Shown one piece after another: positions 8,294 through 16,661 of a stretch of DNA of 64,000 bases (positions within the stretch are counted from its first letter, which is position 1; each line of letters opens with the position of its first letter). The translations under genes and the position numbers were made by a program. The notes below the pieces were generated by a model. The model did no database searches and had not been told where the DNA came from. It worked only from the letters and a program-made list of their open reading frames with translations. The stretch spans positions 545,001-609,000 of the forward strand of contig CP063163.1 in assembly GCA_014960805.1 (NCBI GenBank), read 5' to 3'. This DNA comes from Cytobacillus suaedae. Its GTDB lineage: Bacteria; Bacillota; Bacilli; Bacillales; Bacillaceae_L.

Positions 8294-9389
8294 ATTTGAG
8301 CTTTATAAAATATTTAAGCAAACCAGCGTATGGGTAACATTTATCATCATGCTGGGGATGTCGTATTTATCATTAGCTTATCCATATGAATCAAAAATAG
8401 AAAAAGAGATGTATCAACAATGGGAAGGGCCAATTACGGAGGAAGTACTCATACAAGCAAAGAATGAGTATGCAGCCTTAGTGAAGAAGGAGGAGCAACG
8501 TGCTAGCGATGAGGAGGTCATTCTTTCGGATCTGGAGACAATGCAGCTCTGGATGTATCAAAAGATTATCTTATCAGAACATGTGGAGAAGGAGAATGAA
8601 AAGAGACTAGATGAATTAAAAACAGTGAACACGAACTCTGCTGAAATGGAAATGAAAATGATTGAAGAAATTCAATTAGATGAATTTGCTCATCACACTG
8701 GACCATCTCAAACCGTAGCCTTTGTTGAATTTGGGTCCTTTTTAGTCCTCGGGGTTATGTTGCTCATTGGACTTGCTCCAATCTATTCAAGGGAATATGC
8801 TACTGGAATGGACAACTATCTATTTAGTTCAAAAAAAGGACGAATACCATTAGCTTGGGCGAAAATTGGGGCAGCACTCATCTACACGTTCTTTGTTGTC
8901 GTAGGTTGGATGAGTTTTAACTTTATCCTTAATTACATCCTACATGGCAAGGAAGGTTGGGATACTCCGATTCAATTCTATACCCTATACATGAACCCAG
9001 CTTATGCAGATTCACCGTATGCTTTCACGATGTTAGAGTATCACATGATCCAACTAGGCATCCATCTTCTAGCTGGACTGTCATTCGCACTATTAATTGT
9101 CCTAATTTCATCCTTCTGTAAAAATGCGTTGATAACGTTCTTTCTAAGTGCATCTATTTTTATTGCACCAGAATTTTTAGGGATGGTAGAAAGCTTACAG
9201 ACAATCTTATCATTTTCGTATATTCAAGTTTCAAGGGTACAGTTCTTATTTAATGATTTCAAAGCGATTGATGTTTTCGGATTTCCAGTCTTATACCCAA
9301 TTGTTGCTTGTATTATTATGGTTATTTTAGGGATTATATGTATGTTGGCGATTATAAGAATTATTAACAAGAGGGAACTATCGTCATAG
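8280..9389 (+). CDS. ABC-2 type transporter permease
   Basis: A 369-residue membrane subunit. The first helix (about 17-36) is followed by a hydrophilic, Glu/Lys-rich extracytoplasmic domain of about 110 residues, then five more helices. The arrangement is typical of ABC-2 permeases with a large first loop. GTG start behind CGAGGAG. It overlaps the ATPase gene by 14 bases and ends the operon; a terminator lies 35 bases downstream. The substrate is unknown. Its shortened paralogue is at 5207. Confidence 0.85.
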   Translation: MQLLKFELYKIFKQTSVWVTFIIMLGMSYLSLAYPYESKIEKEMYQQWEGPITEEVLIQAKNEYAALVKKEEQRASDEEVILSDLETMQLWMYQKIILSEHVEKENEKRLDELKTVNTNSAEMEMKMIEEIQLDEFAHHTGPSQTVAFVEFGSFLVLGVMLLIGLAPIYSREYATGMDNYLFSSKKGRIPLAWAKIGAALIYTFFVVVGWMSFNFILNYILHGKEGWDTPIQFYTLYMNPAYADSPYAFTMLEYHMIQLGIHLLAGLSFALLIVLISSFCKNALITFFLSASIFIAPEFLGMVESLQTILSFSYIQVSRVQFLFNDFKAIDVFGFPVLYPIVACIIMVILGIICMLAIIRIINKRELSS

Positions 9390-9422
9390 GGACACATTTT
9401 AAGTGAATTCCAAATCATATTA

Positions 9423-9468
9423 AAATCCTCATAAATCGTTGGTAAATCAACGTTTATGAGGATTTTTT
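9423..9468 (+). terminator. Terminator of the sigma-ABC operon
   Basis: Stem AATCCTCATAAA with CG / CGTTTATGAGGATT (one bulge), then TTTTT. It could serve both strands, since the AHSA1-like gene converges from the right. Confidence 0.85.
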
Positions 9469-9546
9469 ATTTATGGAAAAATAAAGCTACAAGAAGTATC
9501 TTTTTTCAAGTTACCAAGAAAACTAATGGCGTTTCCGTGGGAATGG

Positions 9547-9981
9547 TTATTCGGTAACCAAGTTTGTTTGCTCAACGTAGCTTTTGAAATTATTTAAAAT
9601 TGCCTGCCATCCTTGTTGTTGAAACTCAATAGGATGTGAAGTATCAGCATCAAATGTTTCAATGACTTGGGTTTCGTTTCCATGGACTTCAAAAGTGATT
9701 TTAACTTTTCTACCATCTTCCATGGAATAAGCAATAATATTATGTAGTACTACTTCATCATAGATTCCACCAAAGTCGAAACCAAAACTGCCATCTTTGG
9801 CTTCCATCCTTGAAACGAATTTCCCGCCTGCTTTTAAATCATTCTCTGCAAAGGGTGTGTGCCAATCCTCTGAAGCAAAGTTCCATTTGGTAATATGATT
9901 TGGTTCTGTCCAATACTGCCATACTTTTTCTACCGGTGCTTGAACTGTTGCTTCTACTGTGATTTTGTTAGATGTTTCCAT
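9547..9981 (-). CDS. SRPBCC/AHSA1-like START-superfamily protein
   Basis: A 144-residue protein of the AHSA1 (activator of Hsp90 ATPase homologue) subgroup of the START/SRPBCC fold. The typical entry is ATVQAPVEKVWQYWTEPNHITKWNFASEDW. The phrase GGKFVSRMEAKDGSFGFDFGGIYDEV follows and the end is QGWQAILNNFKSYVE. Family members bind hydrophobic ligands in a helix-grip cavity; a ligand cannot be inferred. ATG start with GGAAAGAG upstream. It is monocistronic. Confidence 0.88.
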   Translation of the reverse strand: METSNKITVEATVQAPVEKVWQYWTEPNHITKWNFASEDWHTPFAENDLKAGGKFVSRMEAKDGSFGFDFGGIYDEVVLHNIIAYSMEDGRKVKITFEVHGNETQVIETFDADTSHPIEFQQQGWQAILNNFKSYVEQTNLVTE

Positions 9982-10084
9982 TTCTCTTTCCTCATTTCTA
10001 TGAAATAGTTCTTTGCTTAATTATAAGTGTTAATAGTGAGTTGTACTATCAAAAATAGTTCGGCAAAATTTGCATCTTGGTAAA

Positions 10085-10137
10085 ACATAGGGACGGTTCT
10101 TTTATGTTAAAAAGAAACACAAGTACCGTCCCTATGT
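10085..10137. repeat. GGGACGG-type dispersed hairpin repeat, copy 1
   Basis: Perfect 13-base arms ACATAGGGACGGT / ACCGTCCCTATGT around a 27-base loop that still shows TTCT...GAAACACAAG. It sits between two divergent genes, so it is not simply a terminator of either. Confidence 0.8.
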
Positions 10138-10234
10138 ATCTATAATAAACTCTATTCTACAGTTACAAATTAGAAAAAAATTAACAAATCCTTCATTGAC
10201 AGGAATTATATGTATAAATTATTATTATTAAGGT

Positions 10235-10249
10235 TGATAATGATTATCA
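10235..10249 (+). promoter_or_regulatory. Fur box
   Basis: TGATAATGATTATCA is an exact match to the 7-1-7 Fur consensus of Bacillus. It lies 44 bases upstream of the chosen start of the iron substrate-binding protein gene, over the expected promoter. This predicts repression in iron-replete cells. Confidence 0.92.
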
Positions 10250-10292
10250 TTTTTAAACAATACATATATTAATAGTGAGGAGAGGTTTTGCT

Positions 10293-11240
10293 TTGAAAAG
10301 AACAGCACTGAAAACAATCATTTTTCTATTAATCCTTACATTTTTATCAGCATGTAATTCAACACAATCTTCAAAGAAGGTGGAAAGCGAGAATAACACA
10401 GTAGAAGAAAAGGAAATTATTATAACTCATTCAATGGGTGAAGCTACAATTAAACCGAATCCAAAGAAAGTCGTTGTTTTAGATCCTGGAGCACTAGACA
10501 ATGTATTAGCACTAGGCATAACTCCGCTTGGGGCACCTACTATGCAGCTAGATATGCCCTTTCCGGAATACTTAAGTGAACAAACCAAAGGGATCGAACA
10601 TATCGGTACTGCCTATGAGCCAAATTATGAAACAATCGCTGCCTTAAAGCCAGATGTTATTTTTGGAAACAAGCAATATCATGAAAAATTATATGAGCAG
10701 CTAAAGACAATTGCTCCTACAGTAATTGTTGAAACAGCAGGAACGACTTGGAAAGAAAATTTAAAGGTACAGGCTCAAGCACTAGGTCTTGAATCTAAAG
10801 CAGATGAGCTGCTTTCAAACTATCAAAAAAGAATAGATGATTACAAGAAAGTAAATGGAGACAAAGCTCCAGAAATAGAAATTTCACTGTTACGTGCTAA
10901 CACAGATAAAGTAATGGTGTATCTAAGGCAATCCTTTAGCGGCTCAATTATCGAGGAATTGGGATTTGCTAGACCAGTCGAACAACAAAAAGATGACTTT
11001 GCTTTAGAGTTAAATAATGAAGCATTCCCAGTAATGGATGGCGATTATATTTTATGGTTTACAAGAGCTGAGCCGAATATCATTGACACTACCTTCTCGA
11101 GTAACCCACTATGGAACGAATTAAATGCTGTAAAATCTGAGAAAGTGTTCAAAGTAAGATATGACACATGGTTAAGCGGGCTAGGAATTCAAGCAGCAAA
11201 TCAAATTATTGACGATGTCGAAACACTTGTAAAAGAATAA
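10293..11240 (+). CDS. Iron(III)-siderophore ABC transporter substrate-binding lipoprotein
   Basis: About 315 residues. A basic, hydrophobic signal peptide ends in lipobox LSAC, then a Ser/Glu-rich linker, then the FecB/FhuD-type binding fold: KVVVLDPGALDNVLALGI in lobe 1, YETIAALKPDVIFGNK, the long connecting helix, and lobe 2 ending in LGIQAANQIIDDVE. A Fur box upstream supports iron uptake. A GTG at 10275 is in frame but lies inside the ribosome binding site GAGGAGAGG; TTG at 10293, seven bases behind it, is the better start. No permease or ATPase gene is nearby, so it must share a transporter encoded elsewhere. The siderophore is unknown. Confidence 0.9.
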   Translation: MKRTALKTIIFLLILTFLSACNSTQSSKKVESENNTVEEKEIIITHSMGEATIKPNPKKVVVLDPGALDNVLALGITPLGAPTMQLDMPFPEYLSEQTKGIEHIGTAYEPNYETIAALKPDVIFGNKQYHEKLYEQLKTIAPTVIVETAGTTWKENLKVQAQALGLESKADELLSNYQKRIDDYKKVNGDKAPEIEISLLRANTDKVMVYLRQSFSGSIIEELGFARPVEQQKDDFALELNNEAFPVMDGDYILWFTRAEPNIIDTTFSSNPLWNELNAVKSEKVFKVRYDTWLSGLGIQAANQIIDDVETLVKE

Positions 11241-11266
11241 TTGTAATTATGACCTATAACACACGA

Positions 11267-11294
11267 AAACTACCAATTATTTGGTAGTTTTTTT
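11267..11294 (+). terminator. Terminator of the iron-binding-protein gene
   Basis: Stem AAACTACCAA / TTGGTAGTTT, loop TTAT, then TTTT. Confidence 0.9.
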
Positions 11295-11408
11295 GTGAAC
11301 AAAAGTGATATTCTGTGGGACCACCTTCAGTGTACCGCTAGAGAGATCTAGAGGAGAAGGTTTCTAAGTTTGATGTGAATTAGGTGAATAAATGTACGAA
11401 CAATGAGT

Positions 11409-11439
11409 AAAGGACATCCGTAACTGGATGTCCTTTTTA
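11409..11439. terminator. Orphan terminator hairpin
   Basis: AAAGGACATCC GTAACT GGATGTCCTTTTT. No intact gene lies between it and the previous terminator (11295-11408), which suggests that a gene has been lost here. A VOC-family remnant converges from the right. Confidence 0.75.
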
Positions 11440-11499
11440 CTATTGAAAGATGCTTACACGTCTTGTAAAAACAGTATTGCCTCTCTAATATTTATAGAA

Positions 11500-11676
11500 T
11501 TATTTATCTTCCCTTAACAAATAACTATTCCCATCTTGATCATTAAACGAGAACATGGTGCCGTATGGCATTCCTTGCATTTCGTCAACAGTTACTCCAT
11601 TTTGTTTCATTTGCTCATAGGCGGACTCGATATCCGTCGTGCTGAACAGGACGGATGGATGTGCAACCAAAGCAAT
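11500..11676 (-). pseudogene. VOC/glyoxalase-family gene remnant
   Basis: On the minus strand an open stretch of about 57 codons reads as the C-terminal end of a vicinal-oxygen-chelate protein: HPSVLFSTTDIESAYEQMK, then GVTVDEMQGMPYGTMFSF, NDQDGNSYLLRED and a stop. The N-terminal half and any start are missing; upstream of it the frame is closed by TAA. This is a 5'-deleted relic. Confidence 0.7.
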
Positions 11677-11905
11677 TTACGTTTATTTTTTTAAAAAATT
11701 TCAAAAAGCCATGACACCGTTTATATCTAGAATAGGTTAGGTATTTCGACAATTTACCAAAATACTTATTAAATCTTGCTAAAAATCTTCCTGATACTTA
11801 ATGAAAAATATTTTTATTTTAAACGCCACTTTTTCATCGGTTTACTCCAATAACTAATGTGAGAGGGGATATACAATCTACCATTATATAAATGAGGTGA
11901 CACCA

Positions 11906-12274
11906 ATGACAGTAAAAGAGGTTTTAGAATATTTTTATAAACATCACGTAAAAACGATGGCACATTGCATCTATCATTTAGTACAAGAAAATAAGATATC
12001 CTTATATGATGAATTCTCACCTGATGATTTCGATAAGGTTAACCAAGCTAAAGTAAAAGATATGATAGACAAGAATATATTAGGAATTTACGAGATTAAT
12101 GTCTATGGTCTAATGATGGACGAGCAGGATTTCGTCTATATATATGCACGAAATTCGAAAGAGGCTACCCAGTTCTTTATTGAAACTTATTACCAACCAC
12201 CGGTGTATTGTAAAAAGTCAAAGCTAGTACTGAGTTTGTTAGAGGGAAAGAGACTATTTCGTTCCGGGATATGA
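11906..12274 (+). CDS. Hypothetical protein, about 122 residues
   Basis: Soluble protein without recognised domain. It starts MTVKEVLEYFYKHHVKTMAHCIYHLV and is rich in aromatic and acidic residues; the C-terminal 25 residues are basic (YCKKSKLVLSLLEGKRLFRSGI). GTG at 11897 is part of the ribosome binding site GAGGTG; ATG at 11906 with six-base spacing is chosen. No signal peptide or membrane segment. It stands alone after the VOC remnant. Confidence 0.6.
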   Translation: MTVKEVLEYFYKHHVKTMAHCIYHLVQENKISLYDEFSPDDFDKVNQAKVKDMIDKNILGIYEINVYGLMMDEQDFVYIYARNSKEATQFFIETYYQPPVYCKKSKLVLSLLEGKRLFRSGI

Positions 12275-12477
12275 AGAAGGAGTTTACCAGCATTCCTGCT
12301 TTGGTTGATGGATTTTGTAAATACGGGAATGAGACTAGGTAGTTAATTTTAATATAAAATACATTAGCTGGAAATTTAAGGAACCTTTTCCTTCTTTAAT
12401 CGTATGAACTGTCAAGGAGTAATAGGAAGGGGATAAAAAGTGATAAGTTTACATAGCAGAGAGATTGGAGAGAAACA

Positions 12478-12669
12478 ATGAATCTATTCATAATCATACT
12501 TCTATTTGCGGGATATGTAGTTGCCGACTATTTTTGGATTGACCAACAAAGCAAACGCTGGAGCTGGTTTAAGAACATGAAACCAGTTCAAAAAATGCTA
12601 GTTGTATCTGCCATTCTTGTGGTGTTAGTCCTGACTTATCTAGGGGCTGATATGGAGTATTTTTCCTGA
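12478..12669 (+). CDS. Small two-helix membrane protein
   Basis: A 63-residue protein: helix 1 (about 2-17), a basic, Trp-rich cytosolic loop (QQSKRWSWFKNMKPVQK), and helix 2 (about 40-57). ATG start with TTGGAGAG nine bases upstream. Function unknown; a degraded isochorismatase gene follows after 23 bases. Confidence 0.65.
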   Translation: MNLFIIILLFAGYVVADYFWIDQQSKRWSWFKNMKPVQKMLVVSAILVVLVLTYLGADMEYFS

Positions 12670-12692
12670 AAAAATAATAAGTAGGTGAGTGT

Positions 12693-12940
12693 ATGAAAGC
12701 CTTGTTAGTAATTGATGTACAAAATGGGATCGTAAATTTTGGTGATTTTAACGATGAACTTTAATTGATGGAAAAAGTAATTAAGGATTTCAAAGAGAAT
12801 AATTATCCTTTCATCTTCATGAGGCATGTTGATGATGTAGATTGCCGTAAACATACAGCAAAACTCAGTGGTTAAATCCCGTGATAAAAAGGTGGTCTAC
12901 CCCTAGTGATTCTGATGTGCTAGCAAGTTCCGTATTATAA
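12693..12940 (+). pseudogene. Isochorismatase-family cysteine hydrolase, broken
   Basis: ATG with TAGGTGAG upstream opens MKALLVIDVQNGIVNFGDF, the classical start of isochorismatase-like hydrolases with the catalytic Asp in VIDVQ. After 24 codons it hits TAA. The following bases continue the family in sequence order: LMEKVIKDFKENNYPFIFMRH-DDVD, another stop, then TPSDSDVLASSVL in a further frame. At least three lesions are visible, so no active product is expected. Confidence 0.8.
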
Positions 12941-13118
12941 AACGAACTTCGTGTTTGTTTTTCGATCTCTCCAAATATATTGTCGTTGATGAGGTAGTAG
13001 ATCTATCCCAACTCAACTCACACTTGAATAGCTATAATCGTAGATTCAAGTATAACTTGATAGGAAACAATACCTCTAGAAGTTACACTTACCTTATACT
13101 AATAAAGAGGTGATTGTT

Positions 13119-14132
13119 TTGTTTGACATGAAAAAAGTAGGGAAACGAATTGGGCAGTTACGAAAGGAAAGTAAAATTACACAGATGGTGCTTGCAGATA
13201 AGTTAGGGGTTAGTTTTCAAGCAATTAGTAACTGGGAACGCGGTGAAACCATGCCTGATATTTCGAAACTACCTGAGCTTGCAAGGATATTTAATGTCTC
13301 AATTGATGATATTTTAGGGAATAGTAAAGGGACACAATTAGTCAAGAATATTGTAGAAGATGACAACCTTACTGGAGCAGAACCAATCGACAAAGAAGAA
13401 TTTATTACTGTTGCTTCAATTCTTTCAATAGAACAGGCAGATAAAGTCTACCAAAATATAGATAGTGATCTCTCTTCAAAAGATTTATCTCTGGTAGCGC
13501 CATTCCTAAGTGAAGAGATCCTTAATGAGTTAGCCATGAAAGAATATAAGAATAGAGGTATTAAGGGATTAGTAACTCTAGCTCCATATATAAGCGAAGA
13601 AATTCTTAATGAATGCGCAGAAGAAGAATTTGAGTTAAATGGATTAAAAGGTTTAACGGCGGTAGCCCCTTACTTAAGTGATGAATTAGTTGATAAGTAT
13701 TCTAATCAAGAATTTGAGTCAAGCGGGTTAAAAGGATTAACTTCCATGGCTCCTTTTATTAGTCAAGAGGTCATAGATGAGTGCGCTAAAAAGGAACTTG
13801 AGACAAATGGGGTAAAAGGATTAACATCCATGGTCCCTTTTATTAGTCAAGAAATCATTGATGAGTGTGCTAAGAAAGAGAGTGATGTTAACGGTTTAGC
13901 AGCTATATCATCTATTGCGTATTCTGTAAGCGAAGATGTAGTAAGCGAGTGTGCTCAAAAAAGTTATCAAACAAATGGGATAAAATCCCTTGTCTCTCTA
14001 GCCCCTTTTATTAATAAAGAACTCCTGAATGAATTAGCCATAGATGCAATCTCTAAAAATGGAATTAGTGAAGTGATCGCGATTATGCCATTTATTGATG
14101 AAAAATTGATTAAAGGAATGTTCACTAAGTAA
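13119..14132 (+). CDS. XRE-family regulator fused to eight 28-residue helical repeats
   Basis: About 337 residues. The N-terminal XRE helix-turn-helix is complete (VGKRIGQLRKESKITQ, then VSFQAISNWERGETMPDI and FNVSIDDILG). The rest is a tandem repeat with the invariant mark A-P-[FY]. Numbered from the upstream GTG at 13110, this triplet falls at 130, 158, 186, 214, 242, 270, 298 and 326, a period of exactly 28 residues. The unit consensus is about GLKGLTSMAPFISQEVIDEC followed by AKKELETN; the unit at 270 is the most diverged. Predicted to be an alpha-solenoid sensing or protein-binding part. A sister gene is at 54192. Start: TTG at 13119 behind AAAGAGGTG, or ATG at 13128. The effector and targets are unknown. 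Confidence 0.8.
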   Translation: MFDMKKVGKRIGQLRKESKITQMVLADKLGVSFQAISNWERGETMPDISKLPELARIFNVSIDDILGNSKGTQLVKNIVEDDNLTGAEPIDKEEFITVASILSIEQADKVYQNIDSDLSSKDLSLVAPFLSEEILNELAMKEYKNRGIKGLVTLAPYISEEILNECAEEEFELNGLKGLTAVAPYLSDELVDKYSNQEFESSGLKGLTSMAPFISQEVIDECAKKELETNGVKGLTSMVPFISQEIIDECAKKESDVNGLAAISSIAYSVSEDVVSECAQKSYQTNGIKSLVSLAPFINKELLNELAIDAISKNGISEVIAIMPFIDEKLIKGMFTK

Positions 14133-14155
14133 TTAAAAACAGATAATAATTTGAG

Positions 14156-14221
14156 AAACGTGAGGAAGCTTAGAATGTTTTAACTATGAAAGTTAAACAT
14201 TGAACCGACCTCATGTTTTTT
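14156..14221. terminator. Long bidirectional hairpin
   Basis: AAACGTGAGG pairs with CCTCATGTTT. Inside it AATGTTTTAACT pairs with AGTTAAACATT. T runs lie on the right side. It separates the XRE-solenoid gene from the convergent membrane-protein gene. Confidence 0.7.
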
Positions 14222-14323
14222 ATTATATGTTTTTATATTTGGTATGTGGTGGGAAGAGAATTTAGTGTCTTTTGGTCAAAATAGAAAGAAGCGGGAATTC
14301 GAAAAGTAACGGGTTCTCTTTTG

Positions 14324-15091
14324 CTAGTGCCGCATAATTTCTGGAAAGAGAATAGAAAGCACAATAAATACAATCTTGCCCACTACGAAAGCCGCTGCCC
14401 AGATTATAGCCTTACGTGTTAGAGGTGGAACTGAGCGCAACACTTTTACACCTAGTGGGACTAGTGCTATGCAGAGCCCAAGTATCAAGAATGTAGACTC
14501 GAATCTAGTACCTTTAAGAGTGCCTAAGGGTAGGAAAAACATGGATGCCAATGCCACTGAGCGAATAAGCCCTAATGTGCGTGATCGGTAAGCACCAATT
14601 GCCAATAGTATCCATCCAAACATCATCCAACCATTAAAATAGCGGACGATGTGGAATGAGTGGTATGAGTCACTTACTGCGTTTTTTGCGAGTTCAAGGG
14701 TTTGTACATTTACGAGTTGGAAAGCCATATGATCAATGCCACCATGAAAAACACGGCCAATTAGTCCTAAGATAGTAAACATGCCACCCCAAATTGCTAA
14801 AGTGGGATGTTTCATACCGATGAACCTTACTAAGGTAATGATTCCAGGCCAGAGGAAGAAGCATCCTAGCACAAAGCAACTGTATGCTGCTGTGATGATG
14901 ACAGGATGTTCGGAATATGCAGTAAGCTGCGCGTCATAGAAGAAATGAAATTGTATCCTCAGTAAAGCTGCAACTAGTAATAAGACTGGTCCAATGATTA
15001 AGGAAAGTCCTCCGATCCAGCGTCCGGGGAACCAAAATATAGTTTTATCTCTCTCAGGAAAGCTTTCTAGTGTTTTTTGATTCATAAACAT
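14324..15091 (-). CDS. Polytopic membrane protein, unknown
   Basis: About 255 residues with six to seven hydrophobic helices. Polar features are WFPGRWIGGLS near the N-terminus and His-rich loops in the middle (GRVFHGGIDHMAF, SYHSFHIVRYFNGW). I do not recognise the family. In-frame starts lie at 15100 (GTG), 15097, 15091 and 15085; AAGGTG overlapping the stop of the upstream regulator gene favours ATG at 15091. The gene is therefore translationally coupled to the XRE-membrane regulator and may be its target or partner. Confidence 0.65.
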   Translation of the reverse strand: MFMNQKTLESFPERDKTIFWFPGRWIGGLSLIIGPVLLLVAALLRIQFHFFYDAQLTAYSEHPVIITAAYSCFVLGCFFLWPGIITLVRFIGMKHPTLAIWGGMFTILGLIGRVFHGGIDHMAFQLVNVQTLELAKNAVSDSYHSFHIVRYFNGWMMFGWILLAIGAYRSRTLGLIRSVALASMFFLPLGTLKGTRFESTFLILGLCIALVPLGVKVLRSVPPLTRKAIIWAAAFVVGKIVFIVLSILFPEIMRH

Positions 15092-15101
15092 TGCCATCAC
15101 C

Positions 15102-15671
15102 TTAAATTCTTTTAATTTCTTGTACTCCTTCTTTAATATTCCATATTGCTACACCCGTTGTGATCAGAGCGAGTAAAACCATACTGCTGCCTTGTACTGT
15201 GGAATTAGGCACACCTATTCCTTCTATTTGTGTAGATAATAGATGAATACTTCCATAGATGATTACTAGTAAAATGAATGTTGCGATTGGGATTAAATGA
15301 GAAATGAGAGCTCTTTTTCCATGTCGTTTTATCTCTTCATACCCGAATATCATGGTGAGGAGCGGAAAAAAGAATGGAGCGAAAAAGAAACTGAAATAGC
15401 TTAATGCTGATAAAAAATTACGATTGGAGAACATACCTGTGCCTCCTTTAACTTTGATTTTACTTTGAAAGGAACTGTCTCCCTTTATTAACTCATCGAT
15501 GCTAATCTCAAATAATTCACTAAGTTTAATTAAATTTTGAATATCCGGGTAACCTTTTCCACTTTCCCATTTATATATAGCTTGTCTGGTAACATTCACT
15601 TTTTGTCCCAATTGCTCTTGTGAAAGATTTTCATTCTTTCGTATTGTTCTAATTTGTTCACTAAGTTTCAT
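15102..15671 (-). CDS. XRE-family regulator with membrane domain
   Basis: About 189 residues. The N-terminal XRE domain (MKLSEQIRTIRKNENLSQ, then VTRQAIYKWESGKGYPDIQN and FEISIDELIKGD) is followed by a short linker and three hydrophobic segments (about 90-190). Membrane-attached regulators of this layout are common in Firmicutes and usually act with an adjacent membrane gene, here the coupled gene at 14324. ATG at 15671 is preceded by AAGGAGGA; the longer frame from GTG at 15689 runs through that site and is rejected. Confidence 0.8.
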   Translation of the reverse strand: MKLSEQIRTIRKNENLSQEQLGQKVNVTRQAIYKWESGKGYPDIQNLIKLSELFEISIDELIKGDSSFQSKIKVKGGTGMFSNRNFLSALSYFSFFFAPFFFPLLTMIFGYEEIKRHGKRALISHLIPIATFILLVIIYGSIHLLSTQIEGIGVPNSTVQGSSMVLLALITTGVAIWNIKEGVQEIKRI

Positions 15672-15724
15672 AGATATTTCCTCCTTCACACTCAGTTTAT
15701 TGTTTTGCTTAATTTAAAGCAATA

Positions 15725-15770
15725 AACGCTTAGTATACATATGACAACGCTTGGTTTACATTGAGTATAC
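15725..15770 (-). promoter_or_regulatory. Direct repeats in the promoter region of the XRE-membrane gene
   Basis: On the plus strand AACGCTTAG (15725) recurs as AACGCTTGG (15746), each associated with a GTATAC. They sit 55-100 bases upstream of the start at 15671. This is a plausible autoregulatory operator; the protein-DNA pairing is inference. Confidence 0.4.
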
Positions 15771-15810
15771 CGGGCTTTTTGATTATTCGGCTTTGTTAAA
15801 TAGTATTGTT

Positions 15811-15840
15811 ATTTGGGCATAAAAAAGGGAATGCCCAAAT
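15811..15840. other. Perfect hairpin in a 350-base intergenic stretch
   Basis: ATTTGGGCAT / ATGCCCAAAT, 10 bp with a 10-base loop, no U run on either side. The rest of 15672-16056 shows no coding signal. Confidence 0.5.
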
Positions 15841-16056
15841 GTATTTACACTATAGCTGCAATTTATTTATGAAGCTAAAATAAAGGGACGTAACTTTATA
15901 AAGTTGAACAATGAAATACTGGTGGCTTACTCAATAGGACCAAAGAATTCAATTACTAATAGATATTGTTATAAGAGTATCTTGCCATAAAAGGGTTCTT
16001 ACCGTTGTTGGAGAATTATGTAATAAAGTATAACTACATTGATGAGGTGTCAATAT

Positions 16057-16644
16057 ATGCAAACTGCCTATCGATCAAATACCTATTTTCCAAGGCTAGT
16101 TGAACGTAGTAAAGAACTTGCGAAGAGATTTGAATTTAATCATTCATGTTCAGATGAGACAGGAAGACTTTTAGCAGTTCTTGCTGGACAAGTCAAGGAA
16201 GGTAAGATACTAGAAGTTGGAACAGGACTAGGAGTAGGAAGTGCGTGGATACTGTCAAATGTCTCTCCGTCAGTTAAGATCTTTTCAATTGATAACTGCG
16301 AGCAAAAAGTAACGCTTACTAAGGAAGTAATTACTCACGACCAAGCAGAATTTATTTATGGGGATTGGAAGGAAATCATTAAAGAGGGTCCATTTCAATT
16401 CATTTTTGCGGATGCTGCAGCAGTTAAATCAGCCGAAGCATCCGAACTTTATGACATACTAGATATCGGCGGAACACTCTTAATGGATGATTTAACACCA
16501 GAAGAACATTGGCCAGAAGAATGGAAGGGCAAACCGGATACAGTTAGAGAGTTCTGGTTAAATCATGAGGGATTAATGGCAACTGAAGTTTATTTGACGC
16601 CTGTGTCTGCGGCGATAATTGCTGTAAAGGTTAGGGTTACTTAA
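16057..16644 (+). CDS. SAM-dependent O-methyltransferase-like protein
   Basis: A 195-residue class I methyltransferase fold. The SAM-binding glycine motif is ILEVGTGLGVGSAW; motif II acidic residue follows in IFSIDNCEQK, then FIYGDW and FQFIFADAA. The layout is that of the catechol-O-methyltransferase-like bacterial family, though the substrate is unknown. ATG at 16057, seven bases behind GAGGTG, is chosen over a TTG at 16039. The gene precedes a DUF5412-like gene by 17 bases and may share its transcript. Confidence 0.8.
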   Translation: MQTAYRSNTYFPRLVERSKELAKRFEFNHSCSDETGRLLAVLAGQVKEGKILEVGTGLGVGSAWILSNVSPSVKIFSIDNCEQKVTLTKEVITHDQAEFIYGDWKEIIKEGPFQFIFADAAAVKSAEASELYDILDIGGTLLMDDLTPEEHWPEEWKGKPDTVREFWLNHEGLMATEVYLTPVSAAIIAVKVRVT

Positions 16645-16661
16645 GAGCATATGGAGGTAGT

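Noticed and set aside
5207-9389. Naming the sigma-ABC operon sigY-yxlCDEFG
   Set aside because: Gene order is similar, but the sequence alone does not establish orthology, and the short permease in front has no counterpart in that operon as I know it.
12955-13085. Possible regulator binding site with TTCAAGTATAACTTGAT upstream of the first XRE-solenoid gene
   Set aside because: It is imperfect and cannot be separated from the debris of the isochorismatase pseudogene; no -35/-10 pair fits clearly.
13500-14110. Considered whether the 84-bp periodic DNA was a CRISPR-like or satellite array
   Set aside because: The repeats are in frame, diverged at the DNA level and encode a regular protein repeat; there are no identical repeats with unique spacers.
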